A DNA stretch of 64,000 bases from CAVXFS01 sp963761115 (GCA_963761115.1 CAVXFS010000005.1:992001-1056000), one strand, 5' to 3'. Positions 9,242-17,932 are shown, counted from the first letter of the stretch. The notes: a model not told the origin generated them from the letters alone. A program made the numbers and translations.

Positions 9242-10336
9242 TCAGTTTAGACCCAAAAGGCGCCTTGCTAACATTTGTGCACGGGCAATCGCCTGGTCCA
9301 TGTCATAGTAGCGGTACTCACCAAGGCGTCCACAGATCAAAACATTCTGCAACTCTTTAGCACGCTCACGATATTTGGCATACAGGTCACTGTTAGCCTG
9401 GTCGGGGAATGGATACTCGTAATCAGTTGGACTATCTGGAGTGAAAGGCAGCTCGCGAGTTATCACTGTTCCTCGAATGTTTCGCGCGCAATCCGGCTGC
9501 ATCATATGCTTCCATTCTAATGAGCGAATGTGCTGGCCAGTTGATGTATTCGGATTATTTATTTGTCCACATGGTTGGACAAATTCCACATCGGGGTAGT
9601 ATTCATGTATTCGCTTTTGACCTCGATAGAGCAGTTTCCCTAAGTCAAAGTCAAAGTACTCGTCGATAGGACCAGTGAAAATAAGCAGCTTACCGGGCTT
9701 GAAACTTTCTCTATGCTTTAGATAATCCACATTTAACATTACTGGAATATTATCTAGCATGGCCTTAACCATTCTGGTATAGCCCTCAACCGGGATACCT
9801 TGGTATTTGTGATGCATTAACCGGGGTTCATCATCTTCGCGAACGTCAAACCGCTTGACCAGGCCGGCTGACAGAGAGGTGGCCCTTACTCCCCACTGTT
9901 TTTCCGAGTAACCTTTAACAAACTTGTCATAAACTAGTCTAGGCATAAGACTTAGTGCAGCTTCTTCAAAGTTCGATGGCTTCCCAGAGAATTCAGGTTT
10001 CCATCCTTTGCCGACCGTGCGCAGGATGTAGCTTCCGGCGATAGGCCAGTTTTCATACTGGCCATCAACTAATGACTTTACTGCTGGCTCATATTTGTAA
10101 AACTTCGTAAAGCGGTTGACGAAGTGCCACAACTCATTATCATTTGTACGAAAATAGTGTGGGCCATAAGCATGAATGCTAATACCACTTGGATGAATGT
10201 AATCAAAAGTATTGCCAGCAATGTGTGATCTGCGGTCAAGAACAATTGCACTCTCACCCGCGTCATACAGAGCACGGGCGATAACTGCTCCAGTCAGGCC
10301 CGCACCAACGACAATATAATCTGCAATCATTTTCAT
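9242..10336 (-). CDS. glf: UDP-galactopyranose mutase
   Basis: 364-residue flavoenzyme that converts UDP-galactopyranose to UDP-galactofuranose for surface polysaccharides. The FAD-binding start DYIVVGAGLTGAVIARAL, HIAGNTFDY, GYSEKQWG, and the C-terminal CGRLGEYRYYDMDQAIARA are family hallmarks; length is typical. The coding sequence is clearly more AT-rich than its neighbours and lies between short direct and inverted repeats and two gene remnants. This points to horizontal acquisition. No galactofuranosyltransferase gene is intact nearby, though the open remnant just upstream on the same strand may be the end of one. Confidence 0.95.
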   Translation of the reverse strand: MKMIADYIVVGAGLTGAVIARALYDAGESAIVLDRRSHIAGNTFDYIHPSGISIHAYGPHYFRTNDNELWHFVNRFTKFYKYEPAVKSLVDGQYENWPIAGSYILRTVGKGWKPEFSGKPSNFEEAALSLMPRLVYDKFVKGYSEKQWGVRATSLSAGLVKRFDVREDDEPRLMHHKYQGIPVEGYTRMVKAMLDNIPVMLNVDYLKHRESFKPGKLLIFTGPIDEYFDFDLGKLLYRGQKRIHEYYPDVEFVQPCGQINNPNTSTGQHIRSLEWKHMMQPDCARNIRGTVITRELPFTPDSPTDYEYPFPDQANSDLYAKYRERAKELQNVLICGRLGEYRYYDMDQAIARAQMLARRLLGLN

Positions 10337-10374
10337 TTGAGGTGAAGTTGTTTTTTGCCACGAGTTGAGAGAGT

Positions 10375-10548
10375 TTATACATCATACGTCAGTCCATGAA
10401 GGGGCGAAATTTGAATTAAGGCTTTGGCCCGGCTTGCGTATTCGGGTGATTTGTAAGAGTGCCCACCAAAGAATGGACTAGTTATGCTTTGGCGAACATC
10501 TCCTTCATGGAAATATTCGACAGTCTGGTTCTGGCACTTACTTGCTGT
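10375..10548 (-). pseudogene. Unrecognised 57-codon reading frame remnant upstream of glf
   Basis: On the minus strand the frame is open from an in-frame TGA (10549-10551) to TAA (10375-10377). It reads like real protein (EYFHEGDVRQS, PFFGGHSYKSPEYASRAKA, ending SPLHGLTYDV) but has no ATG. It ends 39 bases before the glf start and has the same AT-richer composition. I take it as the 3' end of a truncated gene, possibly a sugar-processing enzyme or glycosyltransferase; the family is not recognised. Confidence 0.35.
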
Positions 10549-10590
10549 TCACTCTTCGATATTCATCGCCAGAAAGCCGCCCTTGGCGCA

Positions 10591-10752
10591 TTAATTCGAC
10601 AGGTTGCCGAACCAACAGGCTGCTGTGACTCTTCCTCCATGAGGATGTCGCTGCCCGTAATGAACGCCACATCAGGCCCCATCAAAAGAGCGCCAACAGT
10701 GCCGACCTCATCCGGGTTCCGGCGCGTCAGGCTGCAGAAAGCTAGATCATGC
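10591..10752 (-). pseudogene. 3' remnant of a short-chain dehydrogenase/reductase (SDR) gene
   Basis: On the minus strand the end of an SDR is readable: RRNPDEVGTVGALLMG followed by AFITGSDILM, matching the usual SDR C-terminal pattern (PEEVA..FITGS..VDGG). One frame step near 10638 then gives GGRVTAACWFGNLSN and a stop at 10591-10593, matching the VTAAYW-type SDR tail. The N-terminal catalytic part (Gly-rich motif, YxxxK) is gone. This is a decayed fragment next to the glf insert. Confidence 0.6.
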
Positions 10753-10809
10753 GCTTATAGCCCGCGCCGCAGCGCGTGGCTGAATTTGTTCTTGAATATT
10801 TTTCCCTGA

Positions 10810-10834
10810 GCTAGAATCCATTTTCCGACACATA
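10810..10834 (+). repeat. Right direct repeat flanking the glf insert
   Basis: GCTAGAAT plus TTCCGACACATA (10823-10834), the counterpart of 9091-9131. The arrangement fits a duplicated sequence on both sides of an acquired segment. Confidence 0.45.
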
Positions 10835-10862
10835 ATCAATCGGGGTCGATTCAGCGTGACCC

Positions 10863-10878
10863 TTTAAATTAACCACTC
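10863..10878 (-). repeat. Right arm of the 16-bp inverted repeat around glf
   Basis: TTTAAATTAACCACTC, complementary to 9194-9209 except for one base. Confidence 0.4.
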
Positions 10879-10901
10879 TCCTATTTTGTGGGTGAGAGAC
10901 C

Positions 10902-11378
10902 ATGGGCAACATGACAAGATTCTCCTCAATCATTTATTTGGCGTTGATATTCCTTGCGATCAGTGCAGCGTCGCGGGCGGATTTGCAGGCAGGAATTACC
11001 GCCGGTGACGCGGGATATTATCCTGCACCGGATATGGTGCAGGCGCAGTTGAATTTGGGGATGAACCCTGATGCGCAAGTTGTAAAGAAGCATTCCAATG
11101 AGGGACTCGAATCGTTTCGCAGGCTCGCATTGGGCGGCAATGTAATAGCGCAATACATGCTCGGGAGAATGTACTATAAAGGACATGGCGTACCGAGGGA
11201 CTTCAAGGAGGCCATGGTATGGTTTCGCATGGCGGCGGAGCAGGGGCTTCCGGAAGCACAGCGCATGGTTGGAAAAATGTACCACAACGGCGAAGGCGTG
11301 CCGCAGGATTACAACGAAGCCAGGCAGTGGTTTCTCAAGGCAGCGGAACAGGAAAGACGGCAGAAGAAAATTATATGA
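10902..11378 (+). CDS. Secreted Sel1-repeat protein
   Basis: 158 residues beginning with a signal peptide (hydrophobic IIYLALIFLAISAAS, cleavage likely near SRA-D). Two Sel1-like repeats follow around residues 80-150: AQYMLGRMYYKGHGVPRDF and AQRMVGKMYHNGEGVPQDY, each with the A..LG..Y..G.GV..D pattern. Sel1 repeats form alpha solenoids that bind partner proteins, often in the periplasm. The C-terminus is a short charged tail. A start at the next ATG (10911) is equally possible. No operon partner is visible, so the binding partner is unknown. Confidence 0.8.
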   Translation: MGNMTRFSSIIYLALIFLAISAASRADLQAGITAGDAGYYPAPDMVQAQLNLGMNPDAQVVKKHSNEGLESFRRLALGGNVIAQYMLGRMYYKGHGVPRDFKEAMVWFRMAAEQGLPEAQRMVGKMYHNGEGVPQDYNEARQWFLKAAEQERRQKKII

Positions 11379-12147
11379 ACTAGTGGTTGAAACGATTATG
11401 GGCTTGCTCCCTTTTATTCTGCTTTTGGCACTTTGCGGATACCCACCTGGATCCTTCTACCTTCGATCCGGCATTGCTTCTACACGTACCCTGTATCTAC
11501 CATATGGCCGTTGATTCTGGTGGAGTGATGCTGCCGGTGGAGTTGACATGATAAAGTATCGGAGTATTATTACATTCTAATATGCATCCTCCTCTCGGCT
11601 TGCTCCCCCAGCAAGCCATTTTTTTGAGTGTGATCCGAGGGGGGGATCTCAAATTGCATCCTCCCCCGGGACATATTGCCAACTCATCGACTTGCATCCA
11701 ACTACGACCCTGCAACTGCAACTGCCACCTTTGAGGCATGGTCAGCTTCTACAACATCAACTTCCTGAACAACCTGCAGCAGATTTTTAGTTTCCCAGTT
11801 TCCCAAAACTGCCTCCCCTTCACCCCCAAGACTCCCCGAAAAGACCTTCCCGAACCTATACCGACCTCACAGCTTGCCGACCACACAACTTGCCGACCTT
11901 AGATACTGTCCTCACATGCTGTTGCAATTTAGCAGGGTAGGTTTGTTCCCTAACAGGTTTGTCCCATAATAAAAAATGTTTATAATTGCGCGGCACTGAA
12001 ATTGGTTGCCTTCATCTGAATTTTCCCGTGGAGACAATTAACTAAAGGTATACTGTCGCAGCTAAAATCGAGCGTGGAAACGAGGATGAAATGGTGGCTA
12101 AAAGCCTGTATGGAAGCTGGATAAAGATATGGCTGGAAACAGGAATT
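11379..12147. other. Long non-coding stretch
   Basis: About 770 bases with no supportable gene: reading frames here are short, Pro/Cys-rich and lack family features. It contains CT-rich runs and one clear terminator-like hairpin (11597-11625). The stretch could hold an unrecognised small RNA ending at that hairpin, but no good promoter was seen. Confidence 0.5.
11597..11625 (+). terminator. Rho-independent terminator
   Basis: Perfect 8-bp stem GGCTTGCT (11597-11604) with AGCAAGCC (11610-11617), a CCCCC loop, then ATTTTTTT. It lies 219 bases after the Sel1 gene stop and would end that transcript or a separate small RNA. Confidence 0.75.
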
Positions 12148-12173
12148 AAAAAAGCCTCGCATCGCTGCAAGGC
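12148..12173 (-). terminator. Terminator of tRNA-Asn
   Basis: On the minus strand GCCTTGC and GCGAGGC pair around a 6-base loop and are followed by TTTTTT. It starts 12 bases after the tRNA 3' end. Confidence 0.8.
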
Positions 12174-12185
12174 CCTTGATTTATC

Positions 12186-12261
12186 TGGCTCCCCGACCTG
12201 GGCTCGAACCAGGGACCTGCGGATTAACAGTCCGTCGCTCTACCAACTGAGCTATCAGGGA
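12186..12261 (-). tRNA. tRNA-Asn (anticodon GTT)
   Basis: 76 bases on the minus strand. Acceptor stem TCCCTGA pairs with TCGGGGA (one G-T wobble); the D-loop has AGCTCAGTTGGTAGAGC; the anticodon loop reads CTGTTAA with GTT; the T-arm has GGTTCGAGC; CCA is encoded. It has its own promoter and terminator, so it is a single-gene transcript. Confidence 0.97.
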
Positions 12262-12276
12262 ATTGAATGGGTCGCT

Positions 12277-12305
12277 ATACTATCGATGCATGGGTCTTTG
12301 GTCAA
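12277..12305 (-). promoter_or_regulatory. Sigma70-type promoter of tRNA-Asn
   Basis: TTGACC (12305-12300) and TAGTAT (12282-12277) on the minus strand with a 17-base spacer; the -10 box ends 15 bases before the tRNA 5' end. Confidence 0.75.
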
Positions 12306-12474
12306 TACTTCAGGCAAGATTATTACTTCTATCGGCGATATTGATTCAGGATGCGGGAAGATTTCCAGGCTTTCATTGCAGCCTTGCTACTATTAGAGCC
12401 TGCCCTGGAATGAATACAATTTCTGTTGCCGGGCTGATGAACCCGATCCGGAAGGATCTGCGGGATTAGTGCAT

Positions 12475-15400
12475 ATGGATAACAAAACAGTCTATGTCGT
12501 CACCCTCAGGGGTGAGGGTGAATTGAGGAACCATACTCGGCACTTGTCCGAGGATCTCAAGCGCGCGTTGATGCTGGTGGATGATACTTCCACCGTTGCT
12601 GATCTGAAAAAGCGAGCCGCCCCCAGTTTGCGCGACAATTTGGCTGGCATGTTGCATAAACTGGCTGAAGGATGGTTCATCCAGGATCGAACGAAGATGG
12701 GTCAAGTGCCAAGGATGGTCGTACCCAAACAACTCCACGCGGTCGAAGGTACGGAAGAACTGGATTTTACCGGTATTGCGAATCACTCCGTTACCGGGGA
12801 GCTCCAGGCCGGCCACGCCAGGGAAATCGGGAGCAAGGCAACACAAGAGAAGAAAGATATAGATGCGGCCCAAATCAAGCCCGATCAGGATACGGTCAAG
12901 GTCGCGGAACTAGTCAGGGCAGAGGCTGAGGCAAAACAAGCAGCTGATGCTGCCAGACTGAAGGCTGAAAAGGAAGCGGCGGAAGTCAGGGCACAACTCG
13001 AAGCTGCGCAAGCCAGGATAGAAAGTGAAGTCCAGGCACATGCAGAAGTGGAAGCACGAGCGAAACGCGAAGCGGAAGCGACCTTGCACAAGGTGGAACA
13101 GGAAGCGGCGGAAGCGCGGACGCAACTTGAGGCCGCACAAGCGCGTATGAAGATCGAAGCACAAGCACGTGCTGAAGCTGAGTTGCGAGCGAAACAGGAA
13201 GCCGAATCTGCCCGGCTGAAGGCAGAGCAGAAAGCAGCGGAAGCACGTGCACAACTCGAAGCCGCGCAAGCCCGTGTAGAGGCCGAAGCCAAGGCACGCA
13301 GCGAAGCCGAAGCCAGAGCGAAACAGGAAGCGGAAGCCGCCCGACTGAAGGCGGAGCAGGAAGCAGCGGAAGCCCGGGCACAGCTGGAAGCTGCGCAAGC
13401 CCGCATTGAAGCCGAAGCGCGGGCCCGTATTGAAGCTGAAACGAGAGCAAAGCAGGAAGCTGAAACCGCCTTGCGCAAGGTGGAGCAGGAAGCGGCGGAA
13501 GCGCGGGCGCAACTTGAGGCTGCGCAAGCACGCATAGCCGCCGAAGCAAAGGCTCGTGCTGAGTCTGAAGCAAAACTGAAGCGGGAAGCGGAGGCGGCGC
13601 GTATCAAGGCCGAGCAGGAGGCCGCACGGCTGCGCATGGAAGCGGAGGCAATACTGCGCGAGGCGGCGCGGAATGAAACTGAGGCAAAATCAAAGCTTGA
13701 AGCCGCGTCAGGCAAGTCGGAATCCGGGGCAAAATCTGCCGGCAAATCTACTGCAGGGACAGCCAGTAAACCTCCCGCGCCGACATCGGGAATGCCATTG
13801 CCCACCGCCAGCAATACACAACCAAAATCCTTCTTTTCCAAGTCGGGAAGCTCATCGTCAAAGAGCATGATTGCGACGGTGCTGTTTCTCGATATTGTCA
13901 GTTATACGAAGTTGTCCGTATCCAAGCAGATCGAACTCAAGAAGTGGTTCAACAACAGGATCTGGGGATTTCTCAGCGAGATTGAAGAAAGCACCCGCAT
14001 CATTCTGGATACCGGCGATGGAGCTGCGATCGGCTTCCTGCAACATCCCGAGCAAGCCATAGAAGTGGCGTTGCAGTTTCGGCAGGCACTGATGGAAAGC
14101 AGGCAACAGGAATGTCCGGAACTCCAGATCAGAATGGGCATCAATCTTGGTCCGGTAAATATATTGCAGGACATGAACGGGCAAAGCAACATGCTGGGAG
14201 ACGGCATCAATGATGCACAGCGCATCATGAGTTTTGCCAAGCCGGACCACATATATATTTCGCGGTCATATTATGACGTGATATCACGTCTGAGCGGCGA
14301 GTATGTCAAGTGGCTGGTATATCGAGGCACGGAAAAAGACAAACATGGTCGTCCGTATCAAGTTTATGAAGTGACCAAGGGCGGTGGCGCGGATTCCGCA
14401 AAGCAGGTATCTATCGCTTCCGGCTCAGTTGATTTGGGGCCATTCACATTCAGTGGTGCCAACGATGCAATAGAACAGGCGCACCCGCTGCAAACCGAAG
14501 AGGTATTGAACCATGATGCTGAAGGCGATCAGCCGGCTGCGGATATGGGGACTATTGACGATATATCCAAGTTCCTTATGGCAGATGCCGATGCATGGGC
14601 ACAGCCACCGGAGATTGAATCGGAAGATTCGAAGACAATCGTAGAGGAAAATCCACAACCAGAGATCCCGGCAGCAATCGAAGCTGAAGCAGAGGCCACT
14701 GTTGTATCGGAATTTGACAAGGCCAGTACGGAAGCGGACATGCGCAAGATGGCGGAATCACAGGCAAAGGCCTGGATAGATGCCGAGCAACGTGCCAGGG
14801 AACTTGCAGCAGCCCAGAGTGTTTCCGTAACAGAGCAAACCGCAAGCCAGCCAGAGGTGCATGCGAAAGTGCAGCCGGCAGCCAAGGTGCCGCGCCCAGC
14901 CTTGCCCATTATGAAGATAGTCACTGGCTTGGTCTTGCTGTTGCTGGTCACGGTGTTTTCGTTGCCCTATGTTTGGCCGATGCACGGGTATATCAATGGA
15001 CTCGAGAAGAAATTATCCGCACAGTTTGGCCAGCCGGTGCAAATCTCGGAGATGAAGGCAGCATTTCTGCCTTTGCCGAAACTGGAATTGCTGAATGTAT
15101 CCGTGGGTAATTCAAATGGATTGAAGGCGGCTCATGTAGTACTGCATTTCAGCATTTCCGCCCTGTTCAATCAGACAAAGCCATTGACCAGCGTGCAGCT
15201 GGATGGTCTGGAGTTAAGGGCAGATTCATTTGCCCAGTCCCTGTCCTGGTTGCAGGCAATAGGTGGAGATAGTCAATATCCGGTACAAAGCATAGCGGTG
15301 AATAATGCTCACTTTGGCGATCCCGGATTGAACCTGCCATCCGTGAGCGGCATTGCCAGGCTTGATGAGCAAGGTCATTTCCTTGAAGTCGAGATGACTA

Positions 15401-16095
15401 GTGAAGCAAAGAATCTTGGCATCTCGCTGCATCCTCAGGAAACCCAAAACCAGATTGCCATGAATCTCAAGGATGCCAGCCTGCCACCTTTCCCCGGGAT
15501 CAAATTCGACGAATTGAACCTCAAGGGCAACATTGGAAATAACGAGATCGACTTCTCGTCATTTGACGGTCAATTGTTCGGCGGGGACATTTCCGGCAAA
15601 GCCAGGTTGGGTTGGCAGAACGGGTGGCTGTTGCAGGGGCATGCAACCGTCAAGAACCTGGACTTGCAGCAAGCCCTGCCCAATCTCGGCATCGAGGGGG
15701 AAATGCAGGGCGATGCCGAATTCAGGATGGCCGGCGCCTCATTGAAGAAATTGGCTCAGGCAATGAACATGGATGGAAACTTCAGGATCAAGAAGAGCAC
15801 CTTCAATCATCTGGACATTCTGGAGGCAACACGCCAGTCAAATCCCGGCAAAATATCGGGAGGGCGAACGCGCCTCGATGATCTGAGCGGCTCGATAGAT
15901 GCGCAGGGCAATAGTGTGTCCATCCATCAGCTGAAATTTTCTTCAGAAGTATTGGCTGGCAGTGGCGCCGTAAACCTGAGCCCGGACGGAAACCTCTCCG
16001 GTCAATTGACCGTCGAGTTGAAAGTCAAGCCAGATCGGGTCGCGCTGCAGTTATCTGGCTCGGTTACGGAACCCTTGCTGAGCCCGGCGCATTAA
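12475..16095 (+). CDS. Coiled-coil / class III nucleotide cyclase / TM / AsmA-like fusion protein
   Basis: 1206 residues. Residues 1-100 form a small helical domain of unknown type. Residues about 140-405 are an Ala/Glu/Lys-rich coiled coil with five 43-residue tandem repeats. Residues about 462-640 form a class III cyclase homology domain: metal Asp in FLDIVSYTKLS, second Asp in LDTGDGAAIGF, and GDGINDAQRI for the Asn/Arg pair. The Lys usually found in KxxGD is replaced by Leu, so nucleotide choice or activity is uncertain. After an acidic linker comes a single TM helix (about 812-835, MKIVTGLVLLLLVTVFSL), then an AsmA-like periplasmic part (NGLEKKLSAQFGQPVQISE; repeats of LxLxxAxF-type strands). 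The order would put the cyclase in the cytoplasm and the AsmA-like domain in the periplasm. GTG at 12469 is an alternative start. Confidence 0.85.
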   Translation: MDNKTVYVVTLRGEGELRNHTRHLSEDLKRALMLVDDTSTVADLKKRAAPSLRDNLAGMLHKLAEGWFIQDRTKMGQVPRMVVPKQLHAVEGTEELDFTGIANHSVTGELQAGHAREIGSKATQEKKDIDAAQIKPDQDTVKVAELVRAEAEAKQAADAARLKAEKEAAEVRAQLEAAQARIESEVQAHAEVEARAKREAEATLHKVEQEAAEARTQLEAAQARMKIEAQARAEAELRAKQEAESARLKAEQKAAEARAQLEAAQARVEAEAKARSEAEARAKQEAEAARLKAEQEAAEARAQLEAAQARIEAEARARIEAETRAKQEAETALRKVEQEAAEARAQLEAAQARIAAEAKARAESEAKLKREAEAARIKAEQEAARLRMEAEAILREAARNETEAKSKLEAASGKSESGAKSAGKSTAGTASKPPAPTSGMPLPTASNTQPKSFFSKSGSSSSKSMIATVLFLDIVSYTKLSVSKQIELKKWFNNRIWGFLSEIEESTRIILDTGDGAAIGFLQHPEQAIEVALQFRQALMESRQQECPELQIRMGINLGPVNILQDMNGQSNMLGDGINDAQRIMSFAKPDHIYISRSYYDVISRLSGEYVKWLVYRGTEKDKHGRPYQVYEVTKGGGADSAKQVSIASGSVDLGPFTFSGANDAIEQAHPLQTEEVLNHDAEGDQPAADMGTIDDISKFLMADADAWAQPPEIESEDSKTIVEENPQPEIPAAIEAEAEATVVSEFDKASTEADMRKMAESQAKAWIDAEQRARELAAAQSVSVTEQTASQPEVHAKVQPAAKVPRPALPIMKIVTGLVLLLLVTVFSLPYVWPMHGYINGLEKKLSAQFGQPVQISEMKAAFLPLPKLELLNVSVGNSNGLKAAHVVLHFSISALFNQTKPLTSVQLDGLELRADSFAQSLSWLQAIGGDSQYPVQSIAVNNAHFGDPGLNLPSVSGIARLDEQGHFLEVEMTSEAKNLGISLHPQETQNQIAMNLKDASLPPFPGIKFDELNLKGNIGNNEIDFSSFDGQLFGGDISGKARLGWQNGWLLQGHATVKNLDLQQALPNLGIEGEMQGDAEFRMAGASLKKLAQAMNMDGNFRIKKSTFNHLDILEATRQSNPGKISGGRTRLDDLSGSIDAQGNSVSIHQLKFSSEVLAGSGAVNLSPDGNLSGQLTVELKVKPDRVALQLSGSVTEPLLSPAH
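12973..13617 (+). repeat. Five tandem 129-bp repeats encoding the coiled coil
   Basis: Five consecutive 43-residue units, each beginning EAAEARAQLEAAQAR or a close variant (KAAEAR in unit 3) and ending in VEQ or AEQ. The DNA copies have diverged at many third positions, so they are old rather than freshly expanded. Confidence 0.85.
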
Positions 16096-16126
16096 AACCG
16101 GCCGAAGATCCGGTTCGGAAGATAAA

Positions 16127-17320
16127 TCAGTCCAGCGCCCTGGCTATGCGCTCGACAGCATTGCGCAGGTTTTCCATGGAAGTGGCAAACGACAAGCGAA
16201 TGTAGCCTTCACTGCCGAAGGCGGAACCGGGTACGACAGCCACTCCCGCATGTTCCAGCAGGTATTCTGAAAATGCCACGTCAGTTGCTTCCTTGATCGT
16301 TCCCCTCATATGCAAGGCGGCAATGGCTTTGCGCGCATCGGGGAAGGCATAAAAGGCCCCGAGGCTGGGCAGGCACTTCAATCCGGTCACCTGATTCAGT
16401 GCCGCCACCAGATACAGGTGGCGTTCACGGAAAGCCTGCAGCATCGGCGTGATGCAACCCTGGTCACCATTCAGTGCGGCTTCAGCAGCAACCTGGGAAA
16501 TCGAGGTCGGATTGGAAGTGCTTTGTGATTGCACATTCTCCATCGCGGTGATGATGTTTTCCGCGCCCGCAGCATAGCCAATACGCCAGCCGGTCATGGC
16601 ATACGCTTTGGATACCCCATTCAACACCATGGTGCGCGGATACAGGTCGGGACACGCATCCAGTATGTTGACGAATTTTTCATCGGTAAGCGCAATGTGC
16701 TCGTACATGTCGTCGGTGGCGATCAGGATATCCGGGTGCTTGCGCAGTTCTTCGCCCAGCGCCTTGAGTTCGTCGAGCGTGTATACCGCGCCGGACGGAT
16801 TGCTCGGGCTATTGATCACCACCATCCTTGTTTTCGGCGTGATCGCTTCAGCAAGCTGCACCGGGGTCATCTTGAATCCCTGCTCGATGCCGGTCTGCAC
16901 GATCACCGGTTTGCCCTCGGCGATGATCACGATGTCGGGATAGGACACCCAGTACGGCGCGGCGATGATGACTTCGTCGCCGGGGTTGATGACAGCCAGC
17001 GCCAGGTTGAAGAAGCTCTGTTTGCCGCCGCAGGAAACCAGGATCTGTTTCGGCGTGTAGTCCAGTCCGTTGTCGCGCTTGAATTTGGCGATGATCGCCT
17101 GTTTCAGCGATGGTGTGCCGCCGACAGCGGTGTACTTGGTGAACCCCTTGTTGATCGCCGTGATCGCGGCATCCTTGATATGTTGCGGCGTGTCGAAATC
17201 CGGCTCGCCCGCACCCAGGCCGATGATGTCCTTGCCCTCGGCTTTCAGTTTGGCGGCGCGCGCAGTGACAGCGAGGGTGGGAGAAGGCTTGATGGCTTGT
17301 ACGCGTTTCGACAGTTCCAA
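16127..17320 (-). CDS. Aspartate-type aminotransferase (class I, PLP-dependent)
   Basis: 397 residues of the aspartate/prephenate aminotransferase group (subgroup I-gamma): LGAGEPDFDTPQHIKDAA near the N-terminus, INSPSNPSGAVY, and the PLP-binding lysine in NGVSKAYAMTGWRIGYAAG. Transfers amino groups between aspartate and 2-oxoglutarate; members of this subgroup may also use prephenate or aromatic keto acids. Length is typical. It is divergent from moaD across a 247-base gap. A possible -10 box (TATAAT, 17361-17356) lies 36 bases before the start. Confidence 0.92.
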   Translation of the reverse strand: MELSKRVQAIKPSPTLAVTARAAKLKAEGKDIIGLGAGEPDFDTPQHIKDAAITAINKGFTKYTAVGGTPSLKQAIIAKFKRDNGLDYTPKQILVSCGGKQSFFNLALAVINPGDEVIIAAPYWVSYPDIVIIAEGKPVIVQTGIEQGFKMTPVQLAEAITPKTRMVVINSPSNPSGAVYTLDELKALGEELRKHPDILIATDDMYEHIALTDEKFVNILDACPDLYPRTMVLNGVSKAYAMTGWRIGYAAGAENIITAMENVQSQSTSNPTSISQVAAEAALNGDQGCITPMLQAFRERHLYLVAALNQVTGLKCLPSLGAFYAFPDARKAIAALHMRGTIKEATDVAFSEYLLEHAGVAVVPGSAFGSEGYIRLSFATSMENLRNAVERIARALD

Positions 17321-17355
17321 GATGATTCCTAGCAGTGGTAATGTTGTTGGGCGCG

Positions 17356-17383
17356 ATTATACCTTTGCGTTCAGGATAATGAA
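17356..17383 (-). promoter_or_regulatory. Possible promoter of the aminotransferase gene
   Basis: TATAAT (17361-17356) with a weak TTCATT (17383-17378) 16 bases upstream on the minus strand. The -10 box is perfect, the -35 box poor. Confidence 0.4.
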
Positions 17384-17567
17384 GGGCGTTGCGAAGGGGA
17401 TTTGCAATTTTGCTGAAAATCGAAATTATCCAGTCGATGCTGATATTTCCAGCTCGCAGGCATATATCTGCGGCGAAACTGGCACTGGCCCGGCCAGATT
17501 CATTTCCGGTATATTATCCGGTCGTGAACGGTTAAAATCCGGCCGAAGCCAACTTCATTCCGCGAAA

Positions 17568-17822
17568 GTGAAAATCAAACTCCTGTACTTTGGTCGTCCG
17601 CGCGAACGCCTCGACACCGCAGGCGGATCCGCCGATATTCCGGATCATATCGTTACGCTTGCTGAACTTCTGGCATGGCTGCGTGCGCGCGGCGAACCTT
17701 GGGCCCATGAGTTGGAGGAAAAACGTGTGCGCTGCGCGATCAATCAGAGCATGGCCGAATTATCCGCCCCCATCAGCGAACACGACGAAGTCGCGGTGTT
17801 CTCGCCTATCTCTGGTGGCTAA
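17568..17822 (+). CDS. moaD: Molybdopterin synthase small subunit (MoaD-like)
   Basis: 84-residue ubiquitin-fold sulfur carrier. It begins VKIKLLYFGRPRERL and ends in AVFSPISGG; the C-terminal Gly-Gly is the thiocarboxylated end that gives sulfur to molybdopterin precursor. The only start compatible with the family N-terminus is GTG 17568; there is no strong Shine-Dalgarno site. Usually paired with moaE, but no moaE follows here: the next gene is thrS after 271 bases. A stand-alone MoaD-type carrier for another pathway cannot be excluded. Confidence 0.85.
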   Translation: MKIKLLYFGRPRERLDTAGGSADIPDHIVTLAELLAWLRARGEPWAHELEEKRVRCAINQSMAELSAPISEHDEVAVFSPISGG

Positions 17823-17932
17823 GCGACACATTCATTCCGGATCAGGCATGGAGTGCTGAAGGGATTGAAATCCAGCCATGGTCAGGGAACCCGGAATGTC
17901 TTGCCTGCCTGACAGTTTGCGGGCCAAAGCTT

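Noticed and set aside
11497..11739. Minus-strand frame of 80 codons in the gene-free stretch
   Set aside because: It crosses the terminator hairpin and has no family features or ribosome site.
12091..12396. Plus-strand reading frame of about 100 codons across the tRNA-Asn gene (GSPTWARTRDLR type)
   Set aside because: It is the well-known spurious translation of the antisense strand of a tRNA.
12973..13617. Regular repeats considered as a CRISPR array
   Set aside because: The 129-bp units have no unique spacers and encode an in-frame coiled coil.
12885..13868. Ser/Ala/Cys-rich minus-strand frame opposite the coiled-coil repeats
   Set aside because: It mirrors the repeated Ala/Glu codons of the sense gene and has no start signal or family features.
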